DNA from: an uncultured Roseobacter sp.
GTDB lineage: Bacteria > Pseudomonadota > Alphaproteobacteria > Rhodobacterales > Rhodobacteraceae
DNA: 64,000 nt
Direction of reading: 5' to 3'
Assembly: GCA_947488305.1 (NCBI GenBank)
Contig: CANKZM010000001.1
Span: 558,001-622,000, forward strand
The translations under genes and the position numbers were made by a program. This document shows positions 8,048 through 16,290 of the stretch, one piece after another. Positions within the stretch are counted from its first letter, which is position 1. Each line of letters starts with the position of its first letter. Below the pieces are notes generated by a model. That model had not been told where the DNA came from, searched no databases, and saw only the letters and a program-made list of their open reading frames with translations.

Positions 8048-8266
8048 CACCAGTCACTCCACTCAATTCATCTTGTTGCTGTCTATACCCGCTGTCAGAT
8101 CGTCGGGGAATGGGTAAAGCGACGTGTTTTCCGTGTGTTAGCGTTAAACTTGCCGCAGTGCAGCTAGATGTTTGCGCCAACGGTTCGGGAATCACCTGAT
8201 TGTCAATGGAACGGGAACGGTCTAGTTCACGGTGAACGGGAAAGACTATCGAGAAGGCGCGGCACC

Positions 8267-9226
8267 ATGAGCGGACTTTTGGCATTGTTGGACGATGTGG
8301 CAGGCATCGCAAAAGTTGCTGCGGCTTCGGTGGATGATGTGGCGGCTCAAGCTGCCAAGGCCGGGTCGAAGGTGGCTGGCGTCGTGATCGACGATGCAGC
8401 GGTAACGCCCAAATATGTGACCGGATTTGCGCCCAAGCGCGAGCTTCCCATCATCTGGAAGATCACCAAGGGATCCTTATTCAACAAAATCGTCGTGCTC
8501 TTGCCCGCGCTTTTGCTGCTGAACGCCTTTGCGCCTTGGGTCATCACGCCCTTGCTCATGCTCGGCGGTGCGTATCTGTGTTTCGAAGGGGCGGAGAAGG
8601 TCTTTCATTGGTTGTTCCCACATGGGGACAGTCACGTTGAGAAAGACATGAGCATCGGTGACCCGGTGCATCTTGAAGAGACGCGTGTCAAAGGTGCGAT
8701 CAAGACCGATTTCATTCTTTCAGCCGAAATTATGACCATCATCCTGTCAGGCATCGAAGCGGCCAGCTTCTGGTTTGAGGCCGCAACACTTGCCTTTGCA
8801 GGGGTTGCCGTCACAATCCTCGTTTATGGCACCGTAGCGCTCATCGTTAAAATGGATGACATTGGCGTCTGGCTGGCAGCGAATGGGATAACAGGGATCA
8901 GCCGAAAGCTGGGCACTGGGTTGGTCAAAGGTATGCCCGTCTTGCTGAAGACCCTGACGATCGTTGGAACCGCTGCAATGCTATGGGTCGGAGGGTCGAT
9001 CATTCTGCATGGTATGGACGTGCTCGGGATGCCTTGGCTCTATGACACGATCCATCACATCGCGGTCGCTGTCGCGGGCGGCTCCGGGTTTCTGGAATGG
9101 GCTGTAACAGCCTTTCTCGACGGCATTTTTGGGATCTTTCTGGGGATGTTGTTGATCCCGGTCGTCACCCGTGTTTTTGCCCCAGTTGCCGCAAGTCTGG
9201 CAGGCAAAGAAAAAACGCCGCACTAG
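8267..9226 (+). CDS. DUF808 / YedI-like inner-membrane protein
   Basis: A 319-residue integral membrane protein of the DUF808 family (E. coli YedI). The start MSGLLALLDDVAGIAKVAAAS and the conserved segment near residue 100-120 (GGAYLCFEGAEKVFHW) are characteristic. Several hydrophobic helices follow (about 67-100, 150-215, 240-300). Function of the family is unknown. Start ATG 8267 is preceded by GAGAAGG. The 219-bp region between it and the divergent gap gene holds no recognisable gene. The stop codon lies inside a terminator hairpin shared with the convergent transketolase gene. Confidence 0.9.
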   Translation: MSGLLALLDDVAGIAKVAAASVDDVAAQAAKAGSKVAGVVIDDAAVTPKYVTGFAPKRELPIIWKITKGSLFNKIVVLLPALLLLNAFAPWVITPLLMLGGAYLCFEGAEKVFHWLFPHGDSHVEKDMSIGDPVHLEETRVKGAIKTDFILSAEIMTIILSGIEAASFWFEAATLAFAGVAVTILVYGTVALIVKMDDIGVWLAANGITGISRKLGTGLVKGMPVLLKTLTIVGTAAMLWVGGSIILHGMDVLGMPWLYDTIHHIAVAVAGGSGFLEWAVTAFLDGIFGIFLGMLLIPVVTRVFAPVAASLAGKEKTPH

Positions 9227-9236
9227 GCGGCGTCTT
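9205..9236 (-). terminator. Terminator shared by tkt and the YedI-like gene
   Basis: ACGCCGC / GCGGCGT stem with 5-base loop (9215-9233) that contains the stop codon of the + strand gene. On the minus strand it is followed by five to six U residues (A-run at 9210-9215), making a good intrinsic terminator for transketolase; on the plus strand only CUUU follows. Confidence 0.8.
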
Positions 9237-9255
9237 TCCAACAGTTTTGGCGATT

Positions 9256-11301
9256 TCAAACCCGTGGATCAGGCTGCCATTTGCCGTCCAGCAGATCGCG
9301 CACCTTTTGAGCGGTTGCTTCTGCTGTGATGCCGAATTCCTTGAACAGCACATCTGCGGGGGCAGACGCGCCAAAATCATGCATGCCGATGAAGCCTGAT
9401 TTCTCACGTTTGCCGCGTTCGCCAAAGAGCCAGCGGTCCCAGCCCATGCGAATGCCCGCCTCAATCGCCACGCGAACGGCACCGCCAGGCAACACGCGCT
9501 TGCGGTAGCTCTCGTCCTGAGCCTCGAACAGCTCCCAGCACGGCATAGACACAACTCTTGTTCCAATCCCCTGGGCGTGAAGTATGTCACGCGCGGCAAG
9601 CGCTACGGAGACTTCAGAGCCAGTGGCCATCAGGATCGCCTGACGCTTGCCGTCAGCGTCTGCGAGCACATAGGCGCCCTGAGCAACCAGGTTCTTTGTC
9701 TTGTGCTCCTTGCGTACTGTCGGCAGCCCTTGACGGGTCAGCGATATGACCGATGGGGTCTGCTTGCTTGAAAGCGCAAGCTCCCAGGCTTCCGCTGTTT
9801 CAATTGTGTCGGCAGGGCGGAAGACGTTGGTGTTTGGTGTTGCGCGGCTGATCGCGAGGTGTTCGACCGGTTGGTGAGTAGGTCCATCTTCGCCAAGTCC
9901 GATGCTGTCATGGGTCATGACAAAAACGGTTGGAATTTTCATCAGAGCTGCAAGCCTCATGGCTGGGCGCGCATAGTCAGTGAAACACATGAACGTACCG
10001 CCGTAGGGCCGCACACCACCGTGCAGGGCCATGCCGTTCATAGCGGCCGCCATGCCGTGTTCACGGATCCCCCAATAGACGTAGCGCCCGCCACGGTTGT
10101 CGATGTCAAACACGCCCAGATCGCTGGTTTTGGTGTTGTTGGAGCCGGTGAGGTCCGCCGATCCGCCAACGGTCTCAGGCATGATCGGGTTGACCACCTC
10201 CAGAACCTTTTCGGAACTCGCGCGTGTCGCGAGCTTGGGCGCGGTTTCGCTCATCTGTTTTTTAAATGCCTTGATAGTCGCGCTCAACTTCTTGGGCACG
10301 TCGAGCGCGTAGGCGCGGTTGAAGGTCTCGCGCTTGCCACGGGGCAGGGCATCAAAACGTTCCTCCCAGGCCTCTCGTGTTTCCTTGCCGCGTGCGCCAA
10401 TTGCCTTCCAGGCGGACTGTACGTCGGCGGGAACTTCGAAGGGTCCGGTTTTCCAGCCCCAGGCTTCCTTTGCGGCGACGTTCTGTTCTGCATTGGTCAA
10501 TGCGCCGTGGCCCTTGGAGGTATCCTGCGCGGCATGGCCCAGAGCAATATGGGTTTTGCAGGCAATCATTGTCGGTAGCTTGCTCTTTTTCGCGGCAGTA
10601 AGTGCGGCGTCAATCTCATCCGGGTTATGGCCGTCGATCTCGATCACTTCCCACCTGGCTGACTTGAAACGACCCACCTGGTCGGTGCGGTCTGAAAGCG
10701 TCACTGGGCCGTCAATGGTGATGTTGTTATTGTCCCAGAGCACAACCAGTTTCGACAACTGATGCCGCCCGGCGAGCGTAATCGCCTCCTGGCTGACGCC
10801 TTCCATCAGACATCCGTCACCGGCAACCACGTAAGTGTAGTGGTCGACGACTTTTTTTCCGTAATGCGCGCGCTGGATTTCCTCGGCCATGGCAAAGCCG
10901 ACGGCGTTGGAGATGCCCTGCCCAAGGGGGCCTGTGGTCGTCTCGATCCCGGTGGCATGGCCAAATTCCGGATGGCCTGCGGTGATCGCGCCCCACTGGC
11001 GGAAATTCTTGACCTGCTCGAGTGTCATGTCTTCGTAGCCTGTCAGGTGGAGCAGGGAGTAAAGCAGCATCGATCCATGTCCGGCGGACAGAATGAAGCG
11101 ATCACGATCAGGCCATTTTGGAGCGGTTGGATCAAACTTCAGGTGCTTTTCAAACAGCACGGTGGCGGCGTCTGCCATCCCGATCGGCATGCCGGAGTGT
11201 CCGGAATTTGCTGCCGCGACCGCATCCAATGTCAGGGCGCGTATGGCATTGGCTTTCGCCCAGTGGTCAGGATGTGCTGCAGCAAGAGCTTTGAGATCCA
11301 C
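9256..11301 (-). CDS. tkt: Transketolase
   Basis: Thiamine-diphosphate enzyme of the pentose phosphate pathway, moving two-carbon ketol units between sugar phosphates. The protein has 681 residues, the usual length. Motifs: [12 protein letters not shown] near the N-terminus, the ThDP/metal motif [13 protein letters not shown] followed by NNN, and the C-terminal domain ending in a typical [15 protein letters not shown]. The start is GTG 11301 ([14 protein letters not shown]), with AAAGGAA upstream; an upstream open frame lacks homology. Its mRNA leader contains a long GC-rich stretch. Co-directional with gap. Confidence 0.95.
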   Translation of the reverse strand: MDLKALAAAHPDHWAKANAIRALTLDAVAAANSGHSGMPIGMADAATVLFEKHLKFDPTAPKWPDRDRFILSAGHGSMLLYSLLHLTGYEDMTLEQVKNFRQWGAITAGHPEFGHATGIETTTGPLGQGISNAVGFAMAEEIQRAHYGKKVVDHYTYVVAGDGCLMEGVSQEAITLAGRHQLSKLVVLWDNNNITIDGPVTLSDRTDQVGRFKSARWEVIEIDGHNPDEIDAALTAAKKSKLPTMIACKTHIALGHAAQDTSKGHGALTNAEQNVAAKEAWGWKTGPFEVPADVQSAWKAIGARGKETREAWEERFDALPRGKRETFNRAYALDVPKKLSATIKAFKKQMSETAPKLATRASSEKVLEVVNPIMPETVGGSADLTGSNNTKTSDLGVFDIDNRGGRYVYWGIREHGMAAAMNGMALHGGVRPYGGTFMCFTDYARPAMRLAALMKIPTVFVMTHDSIGLGEDGPTHQPVEHLAISRATPNTNVFRPADTIETAEAWELALSSKQTPSVISLTRQGLPTVRKEHKTKNLVAQGAYVLADADGKRQAILMATGSEVSVALAARDILHAQGIGTRVVSMPCWELFEAQDESYRKRVLPGGAVRVAIEAGIRMGWDRWLFGERGKREKSGFIGMHDFGASAPADVLFKEFGITAEATAQKVRDLLDGKWQPDPRV

Positions 11302-11454
11302 GTAGAGATTCCTTTGTTGGCTTCGGCCCTGCACGGGGCCTGATGGTCCGTTTTGGCTTGTGTTGCGCGCTGCATAACAGCCCGCCCGCAAAGATCAAGG
11401 AGGTTTGGGCAAGGGGCACCCAAGGGTACTTGAAGACAGTGTTCCAAGCACTTG

Positions 11455-11474
11455 AACAGGCTCAAAAGCCTGTT
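11455..11474 (+). terminator. Hairpin in the tkt / coiled-coil gene spacer
   Basis: Perfect 8-bp stem AACAGGCT / AGCCTGTT with tetraloop CAAA, followed on the plus strand by UGUUGU. It lies in the 277-bp spacer 11302-11578 between divergent genes, where no protein gene is visible. It may end a short unannotated plus-strand transcript or be part of the tkt leader RNA on the other strand. No 6S RNA consensus was recognised here. Confidence 0.4.
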
Positions 11475-11578
11475 TGTTGTAACGTCTGGTTGCGGGTACG
11501 CTTGCGGTGGGGGACGTCGATTCGCTCGTGTATCGGGTGTATTGATGCTTCGCGTAGGTGAGCGGATTAGAGGTGGGC

Positions 11579-12070
11579 ATGAGTGACATTGAAGAACTGA
11601 GCGGCAGGATCATGGCCGCGATGGACCGTGTTTCGGCAGGTCTTGATGCGGTGGGACAGGCAGGTGGCGCTGATGCGCAGGAATTGCAGCAGGCGCTGGA
11701 CGAAGAAAAGCAGGTGAACGCGCAATTGACTGAGCGCGTGCGTGTTTTGGGTGAACGTCAGGAGCAGGCCGTTGCGGCTATGGAAGCCAAGGCCGCTGAG
11801 GCCGAAGAGCGTATGAACAAGCTTGATACGGAGTTTCAGCAGTTGCGCCAGGCTTACGAGATGATGTCCGAAGCCTGCGAAACTTTGCGTGAAGCCAATG
11901 CGGCAGGTGTAGCCGACCCCGATCAGATCAACAAAGCGCTGGAGACTGAACTGGAAACGTTGCGGGCCATGCGTAAGGCCGAAATGGCTGAAGCCGATGA
12001 GATCATGGCAGGTCTGATGCCGCTGCTTAATGCGGGCTTTCAAGCTCAGCAATCAGAGGAGGCGCAGTGA
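11579..12070 (+). CDS. Coiled-coil protein coupled to ZapA
   Basis: A 163-residue acidic protein almost entirely predicted to be coiled coil: heptad-like runs rich in Ala, Glu, Gln and Leu from about residue 10 to 110 (ELQQALDEEKQVNAQLTERV and onwards). No catalytic motif, signal peptide or membrane segment. The start ATG 11579 is preceded by GAGGTGG. Its stop overlaps the start of zapA (ATGA), so the two are translationally coupled. By context it may be a structural partner of ZapA or of the Z-ring; this is inference, and I know no named family for it. Confidence 0.75.
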   Translation: MSDIEELSGRIMAAMDRVSAGLDAVGQAGGADAQELQQALDEEKQVNAQLTERVRVLGERQEQAVAAMEAKAAEAEERMNKLDTEFQQLRQAYEMMSEACETLREANAAGVADPDQINKALETELETLRAMRKAEMAEADEIMAGLMPLLNAGFQAQQSEEAQ

Positions 12071-12462
12071 TGCCGGAGGTTCAAGTATCCATCGGAGGCC
12101 GGCAATTTGAAGTCGCCTGTCAGGAAGGCGAAGAGCACTACTTGCGGACAGCGGCGAAATTGCTGGACGACGAAGCGAAAGTGCTGTCGGACCAGGTCGG
12201 ACGGATGCCCGAGACGCGGATGTTGCTGATGGCAGGCCTGATGCTTGCGGATAAGACCGCCAGCGTCGAGGATCGCGCGGCGGAAATTCAAGCCCAACTT
12301 GACGAGCGCGAAGCGGAACTGTCGACCTTGCGCGAGTCAGCCGCACAGCCGGAGAAAGTCGAAGTGCCCGTCGTGCCGCAAAGCGTCACCGACACGCTTG
12401 CTGAATTGGCTGCCCGGGCAGAGGCCTTGGCTGCAGCTGTCGAAGAGAAGTCTTCGACCTGA
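12070..12462 (+). CDS. zapA: Cell division protein ZapA
   Basis: ZapA binds and bundles FtsZ protofilaments at mid-cell. The 130-residue protein starts with a short beta segment typical for the family (VQVSIGGRQFEVACQEGEE), continues with HYLRTAAKLLDDEAKVL, and then a long dimerisation helix (about 65-100). ATG 12070 overlaps the upstream stop; an in-frame GTG at 12067 is also possible. AGAGGAGG lies upstream. A strong terminator follows. Confidence 0.9.
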   Translation: MPEVQVSIGGRQFEVACQEGEEHYLRTAAKLLDDEAKVLSDQVGRMPETRMLLMAGLMLADKTASVEDRAAEIQAQLDEREAELSTLRESAAQPEKVEVPVVPQSVTDTLAELAARAEALAAAVEEKSST

Positions 12463-12488
12463 TCTGGCCTGTTGTATCCGGAAACAAA

Positions 12489-12516
12489 AAAGGCGCGCTC
12501 GTCGAAGCGCGCCTTT
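12489..12516. terminator. Bidirectional terminator between zapA and grxD
   Basis: 11-bp stem AAAGGCGCGCT / AGCGCGCCTTT with loop CGTCGA. A U-run follows on the minus strand (A-run at 12486-12491), and on the plus strand UUU closes the stem, with a second U-run a few bases later. It lies between the convergent zapA and grxD genes and can serve both. Confidence 0.85.
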
Positions 12517-12536
12517 ATCGTTTTTGCAGATGACCT

Positions 12537-12899
12537 TCAGGCGTTGGCTTCGCGGATTTTATTCGCGGCATCCTTGTCAAAACCCACGCCGTTTTCTTCG
12601 AACAGTGTGTCCAACTCTCCGGACAGCGTCATCTCAGTGATGATATCACAACCGCCGACGAACTCTCCCTTGACATAAAGCTGTGGGATCGTGGGCCAGT
12701 CGGAAAACTCCTTGATGCCCTGACGGATCGCGTCGTCGGACAGGACGTTCACGTCGGAAAAATTAACGCCCATGTAGTTGAGCACACCGGCCACCCGGCT
12801 AGAGAAGCCGCATTGAGGCATCTCTTTTGTGCCTTTCATAAAGAGCACGACGTCATTGGCGGTAATGGTTTCCTGAATTTGGGTTGACGTATCAGTCAT
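12537..12899 (-). CDS. grxD: Monothiol glutaredoxin, Grx4 family
   Basis: Glutaredoxin-fold Fe-S carrier with the monothiol CGFS active site (MPQCGFSSR, about residues 28-36), the cis-proline segment [19 protein letters not shown], and 120 residues in total. Such proteins bind a [2Fe-2S] cluster with glutathione and form heterodimers with BolA. Here bolA is two genes upstream in the same operon, separated by one unknown gene whose stop overlaps the grxD start (ATGA). The operon layout strongly supports a role in Fe-S transfer or iron sensing. Confidence 0.95.
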   Translation of the reverse strand: MTDTSTQIQETITANDVVLFMKGTKEMPQCGFSSRVAGVLNYMGVNFSDVNVLSDDAIRQGIKEFSDWPTIPQLYVKGEFVGGCDIITEMTLSGELDTLFEENGVGFDKDAANKIREANA

Positions 12900-13207
12900 G
12901 TATCCTGGCCTTTTTTCTGGTTGAATGCGCGGTGATAGCGCGCAGCATAGTTTTCATCGTCTGAGAATGGGGTGACGTGCATATCGGCGTTTTCGGCAAA
13001 ACTGCCATATCGGCGATTCCGGCCAAAAAGGTTGCTTACTCTTTCAAGTGAGGCATTGCGTCTGTTGACCTTGTCGACCACCGACATATCAATTGCTTCC
13101 AGTCCCAGTGGCACAGAGGCTTTTTCATCGCGTTGTGGCTGGCGATACGCCAGCGGGCGATGCTTTTCACGCCTGAATGGATATGTGACCCAGTGCCAGA
13201 GACTCAT
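12896..13207 (-). CDS. Unknown protein between bolA and grxD
   Basis: A basic 103-residue protein without recognised domain. It begins [21 protein letters not shown], with aromatic residues alternating with basic ones, and has an Arg/Asn-rich middle ([20 protein letters not shown]) and a Tyr/Arg/Lys-rich end. No cysteines, so it is not itself a cluster ligand by Cys; two His residues are near the N-terminus. ATG 13207 lies 5 bases after the bolA stop; TTG 13216 is an alternative. Its stop overlaps the grxD start. Tight coupling to both Grx4 and BolA suggests a role in that pair; this is inference. Confidence 0.7.
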   Translation of the reverse strand: MSLWHWVTYPFRREKHRPLAYRQPQRDEKASVPLGLEAIDMSVVDKVNRRNASLERVSNLFGRNRRYGSFAENADMHVTPFSDDENYAARYHRAFNQKKGQDT

Positions 13208-13212
13208 TGTGA

Positions 13213-13449
13213 TCAATCCGGCGCGCGTGTTGTCAGTGCCAAGGCGTGTAGCTCTCCGCTCGGGCCGTCCATTTTGCCTTTGAGCGCCGCATAGACAGCG
13301 CGTTGTTGTTGGACGCGGTTTTTACCCCGGAAGCTCTCATCGACCACCATTGCGGCCATATGCACCCCATCATCTCCGTCAACCTGAATTTGGGCGTCTG
13401 GAAAACTCTGGCGCAGAAGCTCTTCGATCTCATGTGCTTGCATCGGCAT
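13213..13449 (-). CDS. bolA: BolA family protein
   Basis: A 78-residue BolA-fold protein. The order HEIEELLRQSFPDAQIQVDGDDGVHMAAMVVDESF..KNRVQQQRAVYAAL covers the helix-turn-beta core, with the conserved invariant region RVQQQRAVY and a C-terminal His (ELHALAL) that ligates the cluster in Grx4-BolA complexes. Start at ATG 13449 (GGGGGCG upstream) or ATG 13443. First gene of the bolA-unknown-grxD unit, divergent from the xdhC-like gene. Confidence 0.92.
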   Translation of the reverse strand: MPMQAHEIEELLRQSFPDAQIQVDGDDGVHMAAMVVDESFRGKNRVQQQRAVYAALKGKMDGPSGELHALALTTRAPD

Positions 13450-13611
13450 GGCATCGCCCCCAATTGAATGTATCGAACCACATGTAATTGGCGATGCGGG
13501 CTCTAACAAGATGTCAATTTGTACTCCATGGTGTTGGAAAACGGGGTGCAGTCGGGCGAAGAATGCGGCAACTATGGTCCAGAGCTGGCCATCGCCGTGG
13601 GGGAGACAGCA

Positions 13612-14580
13612 ATGAATGGATTTGACAACGCGCCGGAGCAGGCGCTGGCATGGCACCGGGATGGACGGGGCTCTGTTCTCGCAACCGTCATCGAAACGTG
13701 GGGGTCCGCGCCGCGGCGCGTTGGCGCACAGCTCGTGATCGCCGGTGACGGAGAGATGCAGGGCTCGGTTTCCGGTGGCTGCGTTGAGGGGGCCGTTGTT
13801 CTCGAAGCGACGGAAGCGTTGGAAAAAGGCGAGCAACGACTATTGGAATATGGCGTGAGCGACGGCGACGCCTTTGCGGTCGGGCTAGCCTGTGGTGGTA
13901 CGATCCGGGTGTTGGTGGAGCCAGTGGGATCCGTGATGCCGGTCCCTGTTCTGGAGGCGTTGGTGGCAGCGCGCGCGGCGCGCGAACCCGTGGCCTATGA
14001 AGTTGCGTTGAAAACAGGCGCACGCCGTTTGGTCCAAGACGCCTATTCGGACCGTTTCGCAATGGACCGATCAGGTTTTGAAGCCGAGGGAGAGTGCTTC
14101 GTTGCCATCCACAATCCCTCGCTGCGCCTCGTTGTGGTGGGGGCGGTACACATCGCTCAGGCCCTTGTGCCGATGGCGCGCATTGCAGGCTATGATCCGG
14201 TCATCATTGATCCGCGGGGCGCATTCGGATCTGAGGCGCGGTTCCCTGGTGAAAAGATCCTGGCGGACTGGCCGGATGAAGCGCTGGAAGAGGTGGGGCT
14301 TGATACGCGCACGGCACTGGTCTTGCTGACCCATGATCCAAAACTGGACGATCCGGCCTTGCATCTGGCGCTGAAATCAAAGTGTTTTTACATTGGGGCC
14401 TTGGGGTCAAAGCGCACGCATGCCGCGCGGGTTGCGCGTCTGGAGGACGCGGGCTTCACCCCCGACGAGATCGCCCGGATTCACGGCCCTATCGGCCTAG
14501 ATATCGGTGCGGCAGGCCCGCCAGAGATTGCCGTGGCGATCCTTGCGGAGATGACACAGCGATTGCGGCGCGGCGCATGA
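13612..14580 (+). CDS. XdhC/CoxI family molybdenum-cofactor maturation protein
   Basis: A 322-residue protein of the XdhC/CoxI family, which binds molybdenum cofactor, promotes its sulfuration and inserts it into molybdenum hydroxylases. The N-terminal XdhC/CoxI domain covers about residues 12-80 (WHRDGRGSVLATVIETWGSAPRR, GSVSGGCVEGAVV), and the C-terminal Rossmann-like XdhC_C domain about 165-310 (IDPRGAFGSEARFPGE, YIGALGSKRTHAARVARL). The start ATG 13612 is supported by GGGGGAG upstream and by the family N-terminus. It is the first gene of the cox-type cluster and overlaps the next gene by ATGA. Confidence 0.92.
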   Translation: MNGFDNAPEQALAWHRDGRGSVLATVIETWGSAPRRVGAQLVIAGDGEMQGSVSGGCVEGAVVLEATEALEKGEQRLLEYGVSDGDAFAVGLACGGTIRVLVEPVGSVMPVPVLEALVAARAAREPVAYEVALKTGARRLVQDAYSDRFAMDRSGFEAEGECFVAIHNPSLRLVVVGAVHIAQALVPMARIAGYDPVIIDPRGAFGSEARFPGEKILADWPDEALEEVGLDTRTALVLLTHDPKLDDPALHLALKSKCFYIGALGSKRTHAARVARLEDAGFTPDEIARIHGPIGLDIGAAGPPEIAVAILAEMTQRLRRGA

Positions 14581-15587
14581 AATTCGGACCTGTCGATCCG
14601 GCGAAGGCAGAAGGCTGCATCCTCGCGCATTCGATTTCTGTGGGGGACGGCAAGCGTTTGCGAAAGGGGCGGTTGCTGACATCTGATGATGTCTCGACTT
14701 TGCGGACCGCTGGCGTGAAAGCAGTCACCGTGGCCGCGCTTGATGCCGACGACGTTCAGGAAGATGATGCCGCCCGCGCGCTGGCAGAGGCCTTTGTGCC
14801 ACGTCCGGCTGAACAAGGGGTTGAGCTCACCAAGGCCTTTACAGGCAGGGTCAATCTGCTGGCAACTGGGCCGGGAGTTGTCGATATGGATGTTGCCGCC
14901 GTTGAGGCTGTGAACCGCATTCATCCGATGATCACCATGGCGACAGTGCCCCCGTTTCAGCAAATGCACCCGGGCGGCATGGTCGCAACAATCAAGATCA
15001 TCTCTTACGCAGTGCCAAGCAATGCGCTCGCGGAGGCCTGCGCCTTGGCAAGAGAAGCCATACGGGTAACTCGACCGGTTTTGGCTTCGGTACGATTGAT
15101 TATCAGCGAAATCCCGGGCGGGGCAGGTGACAAGGGGTGGCCCGCTATTGCAGAGCGTGTGGCATCCTTTGGGCTTCAGATGGAACCGCCTGTCATGGTC
15201 CCGCATACTGTCGAGGCGCTCGCTGAAGCTCTCGCCGCACAGACGTGCGACCTGACCCTGATCCTCACAGGCTCTGCGACATCTGATCCCGATGATGTAG
15301 CCCCTGCGGCGGTCCGTGCGGCTGGCGGGCAGGTCGATCGGTTCGGAATGCCTGTGGATCCGGGAAACCTGCTCTTTATTGGCGCCTTGAAAGGTGCTTC
15401 GGTGATCGGGCTCCCGGGATGCGCAAGGTCTCCCGCGCTCAATGGTGCAGATTGGGTCATGTCACGGGTGATTTGCGGGATACCTGTGAGTGACGCGGAC
15501 ATCTCGGCGATGGGTGTCGGCGGATTGCTCAAGGAGATACCGACACGGCCTCAGCCAAGGCGTGGTCGTGCTACAGGCTCCGCGTGA
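14577..15587 (+). CDS. Molybdopterin-binding (MoCF/MoeA-type fold) protein
   Basis: A 336-residue protein with an N-terminal SAF/MoeA-like segment (GPVDPAKAEGCILAHSISVGDGKRL split over about residues 3-28) and a central MoCF-like domain containing the glycine-rich LILTGSATSDPDD and LFIGALKGASVIGLPGCARSPA. The fold is known from molybdopterin-binding proteins that accompany CO-dehydrogenase-type hydroxylases. Start at 14577 overlaps the stop of the xdhC-like gene. Probably helps prepare or insert Mo cofactor (cytosine dinucleotide form) for the CoxL-type subunit encoded downstream. Confidence 0.85.
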   Translation: MKFGPVDPAKAEGCILAHSISVGDGKRLRKGRLLTSDDVSTLRTAGVKAVTVAALDADDVQEDDAARALAEAFVPRPAEQGVELTKAFTGRVNLLATGPGVVDMDVAAVEAVNRIHPMITMATVPPFQQMHPGGMVATIKIISYAVPSNALAEACALAREAIRVTRPVLASVRLIISEIPGGAGDKGWPAIAERVASFGLQMEPPVMVPHTVEALAEALAAQTCDLTLILTGSATSDPDDVAPAAVRAAGGQVDRFGMPVDPGNLLFIGALKGASVIGLPGCARSPALNGADWVMSRVICGIPVSDADISAMGVGGLLKEIPTRPQPRRGRATGSA

Positions 15588-15694
15588 GCAATAAAATGTA
15601 GACACATCCGAAAGTTGGTAAAATTAGTGGTTCTCATATCGGGAGCCGCGTGCTTAACTCGGCGAGAACAAAAATAGCTACCAGGGAGGAAGCC

Positions 15695-16180
<486 letters not shown>

Positions 16181-16184
16181 CAGC

Positions 16185-16201
16185 GCGGGGATTTGCCCCG
16201 C
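16185..16201 (+). promoter_or_regulatory. Intercistronic hairpin after coxS
   Basis: GCGGGG / CCCCGC stem with loop ATTTG, 5 bases after the coxS stop. No U-run follows. Likely an mRNA-stability or partial attenuation element within the cox operon. Confidence 0.5.
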
Positions 16202-16290
16202 ACCCGTTCTGCGCCAGTTCCGCCTCAGCGAAACGCACAGGACGCATTGAATGTGGCACTTTTTGCCGCGAGAATTCAAGGAGGAAGACT

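Noticed and set aside
8137-8149. GTTAGCGTTAAAC as a LacI-type operator between gap and the YedI-like gene
   Set aside because: The two halves match poorly, and there is only one copy and no adjacent regulator.
11302-12488. 6S RNA gene near zapA, as in many proteobacteria
   Set aside because: No sequence resembling the conserved 6S central bubble or closing stem could be recognised; a covariance-model search would be needed to exclude it.
13519-13611. Upstream extension of the XdhC-like gene
   Set aside because: The extra 31 codons do not resemble the family N-terminus, and GGGGGAG before ATG 13612 supports the shorter form.
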